A stretch of DNA of 64,000 nt from contig OW387147.1 of assembly GCA_936440205.1 (NCBI GenBank), forward strand, positions 24,267,629 to 24,331,628, given 5' to 3'. The DNA is from Lepidonotus clava. Taxonomy: Eukaryota; Annelida; Polychaeta; Phyllodocida; Polynoidae. Every line of letters begins with the position of its first letter. Position 1 is the first letter of the stretch. This document shows positions 13,101 through 23,610 of the stretch, one piece after another. The notes beneath the pieces are model-generated. The model made no database searches and was not told where the DNA came from. It worked only from the letters and a program-made list of their open reading frames with translations. Made by a program: the position numbers and the translations under genes.

Positions 13101-15589
13101 CGATTCTCATTTAGTAGGAGATGCCAAAGCATGGCCATCACAAAATAGACAACGCTATATCATATATACGGGTGTATTCTGCAGAGAGTTTCCCGAATCC
13201 TTATCATCCTGGGTTATGGAAGACCGATACCTTAGTGAAATTCTGCGACGACCATATAATATCATAGAATCAGGACCGCTGGGCTACCTAGTGAGTTGAA
13301 TTTGAACTAGTCACTATCGCTTCCAGATTCACTTAATCGCAAATCTTCACCTGAAAAGATACAAAAGGAACAATTGAAAAACCCATTATACTAGAGCAAC
13401 AATTAACACTTTTATTTTGATAAGGACAAATATTAAAGTCGAATTACAAATTATCACTGTAAAAAACTATGATGTTTATTGTTTTATTTGTGTATACATC
13501 TCTTACATAGTTATAAGCTCTTTCGATTTTACATGTAGTCATATGCTCTTTCGATAGTAAAATTGAGGATGTATACATATATATATGCTAGCACGAAACA
13601 ATATACACTTTTTAGGAACTAGATATGATAGAGACACACTTTCCCCAAAGCATCTGGGAAACTAGTAATGCCCTGGACATATTAGATCTCTGTTGATCAC
13701 ATCTTTTTTAAAGTGGTGGCTTAAATATATATACACACTTCAAGTACAAGGAACATTACAATATGATAGCTTTTATGTAGGACGTGGCGAAGTGTTATGG
13801 ATCACATCAACCACATGAACGGGCCAGCTACTTTGAACTTGCCCTTTTTATAGTCAGACCAGTGGTCACCATAGTGACATGTAACAAATATGATAGCTTT
13901 TATAGTGTAGAAAAATGTATACGAATCAAAATTTAAACGAGTGTATGTTATACCTGATTTTCTCCACACCAAAGAAACCCATCAAATTCCTATAATATCA
14001 AACCTGTCGTTCTTGTATCAATATGGTCTTGGAAAGAGACCTAATAATTGAGATGTTATTGTTAGTTTTATATGGGCCTACCCATAAATATGATGGGTTG
14101 AATGGTCAGCCATGACCTTTTAGGAATGTGTTATGAACCGTCAGCCTTGGTCATACGGAGGGGTTATCTGATAAAACCACTCATGAGGTTATAACTATCC
14201 AAAATTTATCACTTTTATCTTTACAAATATCTAATATAAAGCACGTCCTAGTTATTTGTTTATCTGTAATATTTGAGAGCAGTGGACAAAGGCTTTGCAG
14301 GTTGATAAGTGGAGGGCTACACGACGAATAAAGTCACACGAATTATACAAGACGGGTCAATAAAAGGTTAAGGGTAGGAGCAATAACTATTTCAGGGTGA
14401 CTACTGTGAGTATATCGTTAATAACCTATATCCCGAATCATAACAGTTTGAGTTTTCTGCTGATCCTATTTGCTCTCTTACTATGTCAGATCTTGTCATA
14501 AAAAGTACATTTTGATGTCATTTAAATGACAATTCTAATACTGTGCGAAAGAGGTAAACTCTCTATCTTCTGTATATATTATATTTATATTTTTGTTTAT
14601 ATTGACGGAGAGAGAACAAATGAAATGACCCATTAAATTCAGATCCGAGGGGGGCCATGAATGATAACATCTGCAACCACCGTCTGCTTTGATAACGGGG
14701 ACAAAAAAGAAATACTGAGGCTATTTGTTTTGGAAATATCGAGCTACCGTGGGTGCCATGGTTATGGTATTCTGCAGAGGGTTGACCGTCATAAAAGTAT
14801 ATAGCCTTGAAACCTTGGAAATAATCAGCTTTTAGTTTGGCCAACATAATTATTGTATGCTTCAGTTATCAGATATTACACGTAATCAAGTAAACTAAGT
14901 TGCTACTAAGGGCAGCCTCTTAGTGTAACAGACACTTGGTGCAGTAGTCCTAGGCAACGAAGACATACAAATCTGTCTCTTGCATATTTCTCTATTTATA
15001 TTTAGTAAATATCTATGGTACGACTTGCAGACCCTTGTGTTCTTGATAAGAGCTGCTCGGGTTCTATTTCTGTCTTAATTTACTCGCCCGTAACCCAATA
15101 TTTACCAACAATCCCCCTTCAAGTTGAGATATAGGGCCTAAGGCCCACCAATTTATCTGCTGTCTCTAAATAATGGAACCCTTGGTATGGAACTTCTATT
15201 TCTCCGAAGTGACCACTCCCACCGAAAACAAACATGGAAAATGTGGTTAACCTGCTTTCACATTAATGGGAAAAAGTGTGGGCGATAATGGCAGTTTTAA
15301 GAAGTAGGAAATGACGACAATAGATTAGCAGTGGGTGAAAAACAAGGTAGGGAGTGGTTGAGAACGAACAGAATGGTGGGCTCAATAATGGGCAATCCAT
15401 CTAGATTTATAACCGCAATTTCCGTCACAGACATCAGAGACGAATGGAGATAGGCATCTTCTGGTAAATGTCTAAAACATGATTATGATATTGATACATT
15501 TAAGTATTCCCGCCTTCATTTCTCTAAAATAAGAAAGGGTGAAATAATGATGCTGAAACATTAATGACCGATGACTGAGAATGTGCAGA

Positions 15590-15755
15590 CCCCAAATTAT
15601 TTTCGCAAAACTTCCAATAAAATTCGCACAATCTAGTCTTAAATTCGCACATTTTGTATAGCACTTTCTCTTTCCTATATAAATTTCAGGCCAAAATTCG
15701 CACATTCTGTGACAAAATCCGCACATTTGTGCGAATTTGCGAGCATTTGCACACC
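15590..15755. repeat. Degenerate TTCGCACA repeat patch
   Basis: The motif AAATTCGCACA or a close variant recurs about six times at irregular spacing of 20-45 bp. The open frame on the minus strand through it (repeated CANF/CEF/CGF) merely reflects this repetition. Confidence 0.6.
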
Positions 15756-16973
15756 CCTATGACATGTAAGGATCTATAGTCATCTTGAAATCTTAAACCC
15801 ATTTCATGAAAAGCCAAAAACCTGCCATGACTTGAAGTAGGCATTACATTCGCACAACTTCATCCACCTTAATGAGTACACAGTCACGGATTTAATCGTT
15901 ATTCCTTGTATTCTTTCTATAAATAGACAGACGTAAACATTTCAGAGCTGAGGATAGGTTTTTCTTCGTCACAGCTTCGTATTTAAAGACAAGCTATTAA
16001 ATTCTCGAAAGAGGGCCAGTTAAAATCTTGAGTGTCACTAATTTACTTGTGAAACATGGAATTTAATTCAATGCACATATACAAGGAACAAAAAAAGCAA
16101 TGATTTGCCTATAAACGAAAATGGCAAGCGTCAATTCGAGTATTGAAAGGATTCACATAGATATTCCTAGTACATGTACCTATTACTTAATTTTTTGCAA
16201 AACAAAATACCATTATGTCTAGTTTCTCCAACTTGTGGTGGGGGACTCTACTCAATAGTATAGCTTGCATAGTTTGGGGCTGGTCACACATCGAGCACTA
16301 TCGGTCGGGGCGGTTATTCCGGTTATTTACGGGGTTGTAATAGATGACCACTCGAGGCGCAGACCCCCTCCAGGCTCCAGCAGGCCTTACAGTGGGCGAG
16401 CAGCTCGAGGTGAGCAGTGCGTGGTGTACGTGGTCCCTGCGAGCTGCTCACCTTATCAGAGACACGCATTTACAACCTGCTCAGGCTATGGTGAGCTGTT
16501 CGGGGTTAATCTTTTTCAGGTTGTTTTGATGGAGTATAATAAACATTGTTTTTCTCAGGGGTATATTTTGCAAATCGACAATCTATTTTTGTCCTACTTT
16601 TCAAAATATGGTTATCAAAACTCTAGACTATATTCTCCTACATTTAGTAAATCTACGGTAGTATTTCTTTGGTGGGGGAGAGAGAATCAAATCATTTCTT
16701 AGCATAAACGAGTTGTAAAGATAAAGTTGCATGTGAGCTAAAAAGGAAATGCTTCACATTTAATTTGGCTTTGATTCACATACGGAAGCTCTGGAGTATT
16801 CGGGGAGTAAGGAGGAAGACCAGCTAGGGGAAAACATGTTGTTGTGCTCGTTTCAGATTAGAACTGAGCATGCGCGTTTGGCCTGTAGTTCATAAAGTCA
16901 CTTAATTAATACGCATTCTGTGGCATGTGTTTATAAGCCCATCCCAGTTTACACCAACATTATAGTTTACTAT

Positions 16974-17934
16974 TGTGATGAACGGCTATTCAGCCAAAAT
17001 ACATAGAGGTTAAAATAATAGAAATAAGGTAATAATAGAAATATATGTAAGAGAACGAAATATATGTAAGAGAACGAAATAGATGTAAAGGAACGAATAT
17101 GTAAAGAACGAATATGTAAAGAACGAATAACGAATATGTAAAGAACGAATAACGAATATGTAAGGAACGAAAACGTAAAGGAACGAAACCCGGAAATATG
17201 TAAACCGGAAGTGAAATGTAAACCGGAAACGGAATATATAAACCGGAAGTGACGTCAGTTGTAGGTCACGTGACCAAAGGCAGCCAATCAGGGCTGACCT
17301 CTCTAGTATATAAAGGGGCGGTGAGGCCCGAATAAACAGAGTTCTTTAACAGTTCTCCTGGTGTCCAGACGTGTCCTCTTTCCTGAAACAACCGCTAAAG
17401 ATGAGCCGATCAGAGTAATTAAGCCGAAGTTAGGACAAAACAGTCGAAGTTCGAGACAGGTAGTAGAAACATAGGGTAAGGGGCCCGATGGCCCGAAGAA
17501 CGAGGAACGAGGGAACGGAGTAGGGCACGAAGGCCCGAAGTAGTACCGGAAACCGAGGCGTAGTATGGTACGAAGACATGGGGAGCGGAACGAGGGAGCG
17601 AAGTCCGCGGGGACGAGGGCGCGGCATGCTCGGCCCCACGCTACCAAACAATAGGCGACCGTCGGCCCGTCGCCCCCGCGGACCGGAACTCAGGGGTGGA
17701 CCGCCCCCCGGCCGACCCGTACCCCTACCATAATTTCCCTCCCCCGCAGTCCTCCGTCGACATCGAGTGCCGATTCCCGATCGATTCGCTCAGCCCCCCC
17801 TCGTGCGCGAGGCACGACTCTAGAAACACATCTCGGTTCTTGGCCCGGATTCCCCGTCCGCCCCGAGACCCGAACAACCCCCACGTTCCTCTGTTGTAAG
17901 AATCGGCAACCCCGACTTACCAGAGAACGTCACA
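16974..17934 (+). repeat. 5' LTR of the gypsy element
   Basis: It has TGTGA...TCACA ends. The first 250 bp is AT-rich with short tandem motifs (GTAAAGAACGAATAACGAATAT). A CCAAT box (17284-17288), TATATAAAG (17307-17315) and AATAAA (17331-17336) stand within about 50 bp, so promoter and polyadenylation signal nearly overlap and the R region should start close to 17340. The remainder is GC-rich U5-like sequence. Open frames on the minus strand inside it are coincidental. Confidence 0.95.
17307..17315 (+). promoter_or_regulatory. LTR TATA box
   Basis: TATATAAAG lies 18 bp downstream of CCAAT in a GC-rich setting and is repeated exactly in the 3' LTR. It is the expected promoter of the full-length transcript. 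Confidence 0.75.
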
Positions 17935-17935
17935 C

Positions 17936-17950
17936 TGGTGGCAGCGGTGG
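17936..17950 (+). other. Primer binding site (tRNA-Leu type)
   Basis: One base after the LTR, TGGTGGCAGCGGTGG is complementary over 15 nt to the 3' end of animal tRNA-Leu species ending ...CCACCGCTGCCA plus CCA. The match stops after 15 nt. This places the minus-strand priming point of the element. Confidence 0.75.
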
Positions 17951-17986
17951 TGCTGAAATAGGCACATACGGACTTGTGGATCTTGG

Positions 17987-18961
17987 GTGTTTCATCGGTA
18001 TTGGATACTCATGGCGACTGCGGCAGTCTTCGAGCAGATGGATTCTGACGTCGCCTTCAAGGAAGGTGGGGAGGAGAAAGGAGGTGCGAAAACCGAGACC
18101 AAAGGGGAGGACACGACCATCATGGGTAGGCAGTTTAATTTTATGGGAACGTCCACCCCGACAGATGAGCAGAATGTGCGGGCTCAACAACAACAGACCG
18201 GTCAGGAAGGAGCGAGTTTGAAGAAGTTCAGTTTACGACCAGAGAAGTATGACGGTAAACCGGATTTCGAGGGATGGATCAACCAGTTTGAGGAGTACGC
18301 AACATTGGGACGCTGGACGGCCGAGGAAAAAGCGGCGATGCTTTTTCTCTCGCTGACGGGAACGGCACGAATGTACTTTGTCGGACTCCCGGACAGGGAA
18401 CGACTCCGTTACTCAGCGAGGGTGGATGCGTTGCGCCGGAGGTTCGGTCAGGAGAAGGACACGTGTAATGCTCTGCAAGAGTTGGCGGGATTGAAACGTG
18501 TAAAGAACCAGACAGCGAAGGAGTTGGCTGATAATGCCCTGCGACTGGCATCGAGAGCCTACTTCTCCAACGACTACGCTAGCCAGGAAAAAGCAGCATT
18601 ACATGCGTTCCAGGCTGCAGTTGGGGAAGACCTTCAGCTGAAGTGTGCAGAGAAAGGATGCAAGACACTAGAGGAGGCGGTAGAGGTGGTAGAAATACAG
18701 GAACGATACTCACGCCGCCTCCTGCGGGCAGTGAAGCCCGAGGAGGACGCCAATACACAGATCATGGCCTTGAACGGTAAGTTGGAGGAGATGATGAAAG
18801 AATTGGCAGAAGAACGGGAAGCTAGAAGACAAGCAACGGCCCGGAGGGAGGCGTTTAAGAAGCGAAAAGAAGATTTAGAGTGTCATCAATGTCACCAGAA
18901 GGGCCATTTCGCAAGAGAGTGTTCTCAGCGTCAGGGAAACGGACAGTCGCCGTCGCAGTAA
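17987..18961 (+). CDS. gag of the gypsy element
   Basis: A 324-residue frame; the likely start is the second Met (18011, MATAAVFEQM). A disordered acidic/basic N-terminus (about 1-70) is followed by a retrotransposon gag capsid core (about 75-240). Recognisable parts include KFSLRPEKYDGKPDFEGWIN, MLFLSLTGTARMYF and LRRRFG. A coiled, Glu/Arg-rich segment follows. A single CCHC zinc knuckle near the C-terminus (CHQCHQKGHFAREC) binds RNA. It forms the particle shell. Its 3' end overlaps the protease region, as is usual for the family. Confidence 0.9.
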   Translation: MFHRYWILMATAAVFEQMDSDVAFKEGGEEKGGAKTETKGEDTTIMGRQFNFMGTSTPTDEQNVRAQQQQTGQEGASLKKFSLRPEKYDGKPDFEGWINQFEEYATLGRWTAEEKAAMLFLSLTGTARMYFVGLPDRERLRYSARVDALRRRFGQEKDTCNALQELAGLKRVKNQTAKELADNALRLASRAYFSNDYASQEKAALHAFQAAVGEDLQLKCAEKGCKTLEEAVEVVEIQERYSRRLLRAVKPEEDANTQIMALNGKLEEMMKELAEEREARRQATARREAFKKRKEDLECHQCHQKGHFARECSQRQGNGQSPSQ

Positions 18962-21900
18962 GCGCGGGGCCCCCTTCGGGCGCGGCGAGAGAAGTAGTAG
19001 GCATGGGAGAATGTGGACTTTATGTGGCCGGGATGGTGGGAGAGAGTGTCGTCCGTTTTTTGGTTGATACCGGATCTATGATCAGTCTGCTGTCGGAACG
19101 CCTCTGGAGAGAGTGGGGACGAAAATGGGAAGAACTGGATGGATATGAAGGACGTCTCTGCTCGGTGGATGGTAGTCCGTTGCGGTGCTACGGATGCACG
19201 AACTTGCCAGTAAAATTGGGAACGCGCGTGTTGAAGTGGACGTTCATGGTGGCAGACATCGGTAGAGATGAAGGGAACGGCTGACAGTTAAGCCCCACGC
19301 GAGTGCTATCTTCCTGCCCGCCGAGGGGGAGGGAGAGGGGGAACGAATCCCGGGAGTAGAACAAAGAACGGATGGGATTCGGGCAGTTACCGTCGGAGGA
19401 CAGGTCGTGCGAATCGAGGAAACGACGGAAATACCCCCACTCCAAGTGACCCGAGTAACAGTAGTAGCGAGAATAGACATAGGACAGAGTGGACAGCTGG
19501 CTGTCATCACCGGCGCTGGATTACCTATGGGACTGGAGGTGATCCCAGGAACGGTGACATTGGGAGAAGAAAATGAAGTTTGGGTGGCCAACCGAGGGAC
19601 CGAGAGTGCGAAATTGGAAACCGGCGGGGTACTCGGAGAAGCCACCTTCGTACAAGAGGTACGAGGAATAGGAAGTGAAGCAAAAGAACCCCCTGGAGCG
19701 CTCGTTGAAATGATAGGGGAGGCTAAGAAAGACCTGACCACGAAGGAAGGCGAAGAGCTGGAGAAAGCCATCATGGCCCGGGAACAAATGTTTGCGACCT
19801 CGAAACATGAGTTAGGACGGACAGATTTAGTACAACATCGAATTAAAACGGGGGATCAGATGCCGATCAAGCAGAGGGTCAGACGGTATCCGGCCACCAG
19901 GAGAGAGGAAGAACGAGCACTGGTGGAGGATATGTTAAATCTAGGGATTATCCAGGAGAGCGGGAGTGCGTGGAGTAGCCCGACCGTTCTAGTCAAAAAG
20001 AAGGACGGAGGAACGAGGTTCTGTATCGACTACCGAAAACTGAACCAGGCTACGAAAGTGGACGCCTATCCGCTCCCGCGGATAGAGGACAGCCTCAACA
20101 CTTTGGGAGGAAGCCTATTCTTCTGCAGTCTGGATCTCGCAAGCGGATATTGGCAGGTGGAGATGGCACCGGAGGACCAAGAAAAGACGGCCTTCGTGAC
20201 TCAAGGAGGATTGTATGAGTTCAAAGTGATGCCATTCGGGCTAGTGAACGCCCCAGCCACCTTCGAGAGACTGATGGAAAGAATCCTCAGAGGAATCGTG
20301 TGGGAGGAGTGTCTGGTATACTTGGATGACATACTGGTCTTTGGACCGACGTTTAAAGTGACTCTGGAAAGATTGGTACGGGTTCTGGACCGATTGAACG
20401 CTGCAGGACTGAAGTTAAAGGCGCGAAAATGCAAGCTGTTCCAGAAGAAGATTCCGTTCTTGGGGCACGTTGTCTCATTCAACGGGATCGAACCCGACCC
20501 CGAAAAGTGTCGGCAAGTAACCGAGTGGCCGGTCCCGCGGGATCTCCACGAGGTACGAGCCTTCGTGGGATTATGTTCATACTATAGAAGGCATATAGAC
20601 GGCTTCACGGAATTGGCTGCCCCCTTGTATGAATTGGCAACGAAGGAGGAACCATTCGTGTGGAGCGCGAGACGACAAGAGGCATTTGATGCGATGAAGA
20701 AGGCGCTAACGGAGGCCCCGGTGTTGGGATTCCCGGAGGAAGATGGACAATGGTGGCTTGACACAGACGCCAGTGACGTGGGAACGGGAGCCGTGCTATC
20801 ACAGGAGCAGAGAGGGGAGGAACGGGTGATAGCTTACACGAGCAAAACCCTGGAGTCAAACGAACGAAAGTATTGCACCACGCGGAAAGAACTGTTGGCG
20901 GTGGTGCGAGCTTTGAAGCATTTTCGGTGCTACATCTATGGTCAACGCGTGATAGTCCGGACGGATAATAGCGCGGTCAGTTGGCTGCAGAGAAGTAAGG
21001 AACCGATGGGGCAGGCTGCTCGGTGGATTGAGATTATCGACTCGCATGATGTGTCGTTCCAACACCGACCGGGCAGGAAGCATGGGAACGCTGACGCGTT
21101 GTCCCGGTATCCGTGCAAACAATGTGGAGAGGAGCACAAGAATACCGAAAAAGTGAGAGTAGTGACGCGGGCCCGGGGGTACGAGCCCGGATGGTCCCCG
21201 CAGGAGATGAGAGCAGCGCAGAGGAGGGATCGAGATATAGGGCCGATTGTCGCACGGATGGAAAAGGATGCGGACCGGCCAGGTTGGGAGGCCATATCTC
21301 CGGAATCCCGGGAAACAAAGATCCTATGGAGGCAATGGGAACGATTAAGCCTCAGGGATGGCGTGCTGCATCGGAAGTACTGGGAACTAGAAGGACATGG
21401 TTGGAGGAACCAGTTGGTCGTTCCCCGAGAGGAACGGGCCAAGTTGGTAAGGGAATACCATGGAGGCGCGGCAGGAGCGCATTTAGGAGTCGCCAGGACA
21501 ACGGCCCTGTTGGAACAAGGGTTTTACTGGCCGGGACTCCGGGAAGACGTGCGGAAGGAATGTCGAGAATGTGATTGCGCGTTGCTGAAAAAAGGACGAG
21601 GAAGACGGGAGCCGCTACATCAGTACATAGTGGGGGAGCCGATGGAACGGCTGGCCATGGATGTTTCGGGCCCGTACCCAGTCACCAAACGAGGAAATAA
21701 GTATTGCCTGATGGTGGGATGCTATTTCACCAAATGGTTGGAGTGTTTCCCGATCCCGGATCAAAAGGCAACGACAGTGGCGAACAAACTGGTTGAAGAA
21801 GTAGTAGCACGGTACGGCGCGTTTCGGGAACTACACTCGGATCAAGGCACGAATTTCGAATCCGAGGTGGTGGCTCAGGTCTGTGCACTATTCGGAATAC

Positions 21901-22544
21901 ACAAAACAAGAACGACGCCGTACCACCCCAGGAGTGACGGGTACATAGAACGAAGTTTCCGTACTTTGGGGTGTTGTTTGAAAGCCAGCTGCCGAGCGAC
22001 AGGCCGGGAATGGGACGAGATGGTCCCGCTCGTGATGATGAGTTATAGAGCAACGCCGCAAGCCAGCACGGGAGTGACACCGAATATGATGATGCTGGGC
22101 CGACAGACCATGATGCCGCGACAGGCGATTTATGGGAGACCTCTAGGACCAGAGGAGGAACCCCGACGGGTAGGCGACTATGTGGAAAGCCTGGAGGAAG
22201 GGCTAGTCGCGGCCTATCGGGAGGCCCGGACGGGGCTGAAACGAGCCGCCATCCATCAGAAACACGAGTACGATGGGAAGGTGACTCGGCGGGAATACCA
22301 CGCCGGAGAACTGGTCTGGGTGCACGATACGGTAGTAGATAGGGACAAGGGAACGAAGTTGCGATTTCCATGGATGGGCCCTGCACTGATCGTCAAGGTG
22401 CTTGACCGAGGACGGGTGGTAGTACGGAAGAAACGAGGGAAACCGGGGGGGGTGGTCCATGTGGACCGCCTGGAACCCTACCGAGGACACGCTGCGCCAG
22501 CCTGGATGGTAGCTGACCAGCAAGGATACGAGGCTGCACAGTAA
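18880..22544 (+). CDS. pol of the gypsy element (PR, RT, RNase H, IN)
   Basis: Domains in order along the + strand are as follows. Aspartic protease has FLVDTGSMISLL near 19060-19090. Reverse transcriptase runs about 19850-20600, with VLVKKKDGGTRFCIDYRKLN, FCSLDLASGYWQ, MPFGLVNAPATF and the active-site YLDDILVF. RNase H follows about 20740-21110 (TDASDVGTGAVL, KELLAVVRALKHFR, RTDNSAV and HGNADALSR). Integrase begins with an H-H-C-C zinc region near 21445-21590 (YHGGAAGAHLG, CRECDCALL). Its DDE core has AMDVSGP, LHSDQGTNFES and HPRSDGYIER. The C-terminal part lacks a chromodomain. The order RT-RNase H-integrase defines Ty3/gypsy. This polyprotein copies and inserts the element. Confidence 0.93.
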
Positions 22545-23432
22545 ATGCTTGGGGTGGGGCGCGCTAGGGCACGTAAGGAAACGGGGCACCCCTTTTTGTG
22601 ATGAAGTCGTTTTCGTGTCTCGATTCCGCAGGTGGAAGAGGACCAAGGGAACGACCAAATCGGCGCTACACAAAAAGGCTTTGGCCAAAAAGGACTGATC
22701 AACCTGGGGCCATTGAGTCGGGGCGGTGCGTTGACCACTACAGTAGGAGTGCAGGTCGTTAGGCTGTAGAGATTTGCTACCTAGCTGAAGATTGGTTCTC
22801 TTGCGGATGTAATATAGGTGGGAAATGCGGGGTTGGAACGAAAAACGGCGTTCGGGAGCCACGACGGCCCGAATGTCTAAAGTAGTCCCACGGAGCCGCT
22901 TTCCGGTCAGTTCTGGTGAAGACTTCTGAAGACTTCTGAAGTAATGCCGACTTGGTAATACCGCTTTACAGCGTCCAGGAGACCGGAGGAGAGTAGATGC
23001 GGCACTCTCGGGAACGCCGGAGGAACGAACGGACGGCTGTAAAAGGCGAGGCCTGAAACGAGGACGGGCTTTAAAGTAGGTCGTAAAAGGAGTAAAAGAG
23101 GACAAAGAGAACGGGGCGGTGGCGAGGAGATGATAACGCCGAGCCCCTGTGTTCTCCGGGAAGTGTGCGGAAGCACTGTGAGGGCTGAGATGAAAAAGGC
23201 AAGAGAAGGCGACGAGGGATGAAAAGACCGAGGACGTCCGGTGGGGCAATAAAAGGCCTAGGAAAAACGCGTGGATGGGCGAAGGGCCGCGAGGTAAAAA
23301 GCAGGCGAGGCGGTGACCAGCGGCGGGCCCCGGGGACCGGAAAATAGTAGGGGGCGCCACCGTAGAAGTGGATGGTGAGTCTGACGCTAGGGGTCACTAG
23401 TGCAGGCCACGCCCACTTCCGCCTGCGGCGGC
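22545..23432 (+). other. Untranslated spacer between pol and the third ORF
   Basis: GC-rich sequence without a supportable + strand gene. A long minus-strand open frame across 22203-23360 has low-complexity Pro/Ser/Arg composition and is a shadow of the GC bias. The stretch ends at a compact promoter-like signal. It includes one short direct repeat of GAAGACTTCT at about 22918-22940. Confidence 0.5.
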
Positions 23433-23468
23433 TATAAAAGGCAGAGCGCTCGCCGGAGCAGGTCATTC
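23433..23468 (+). promoter_or_regulatory. Candidate internal promoter (TATA plus initiator)
   Basis: TATAAAAG at 23433-23440 is preceded by a GC-box-like CCACGCCCAC and followed, about 32 bp from the start of the TATA, by TCATTC, which fits the metazoan initiator with the A at 23465. The next long + frame (third ORF) begins about 146 bp further on. Gypsy elements normally express downstream ORFs by splicing, so an own promoter would be unusual. This is inferred from sequence and spacing only. Confidence 0.5.
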
Positions 23469-23610
23469 TGGTCAGCCGATCAGGATTCATCAAATCGCAG
23501 ACGAGCAGACTGAGCTAAGGAGAAGAAAACAAGAGGAAAAGCAGAGAAGCGAGACGAGCAGCATCACCACGAGACAAAAACGGAAACGGCTGACGGGACG
23601 AGCTTCAGGA

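Larger units (their letters stand above)
5993..16973. other. Gene desert
   Basis: Eleven kilobases of AT-rich DNA hold no coding region I can support. The open frames are short, unrelated to known families and random in composition. One MITE copy lies at 6914-7156, a degenerate TTCGCACA repeat patch at 15590-15755, and a CpG-rich patch at about 16270-16500 with no supportable product. The first part is presumably the 3' UTR of Ral exon B. Confidence 0.6.

Noticed and set aside
16265-16702. 145-codon frame in a CpG-rich patch, with an acceptor/donor-like pair near 16390-16410
   Set aside because: The apparent exon would be about 17 nt; no known protein and two frames compete. Possibly a CpG island remnant.
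17303-17884. Overlapping open frames on both strands in the LTR (repeated at 29397-29978)
   Set aside because: They lie in U5-like non-coding sequence, are duplicated only because the LTR is, and match no family.
22203-23360. 385-codon open frame on the minus strand over the end of pol
   Set aside because: Pro/Ser/Arg-rich low-complexity product opposite a real coding frame and GC-rich spacer; a shadow.
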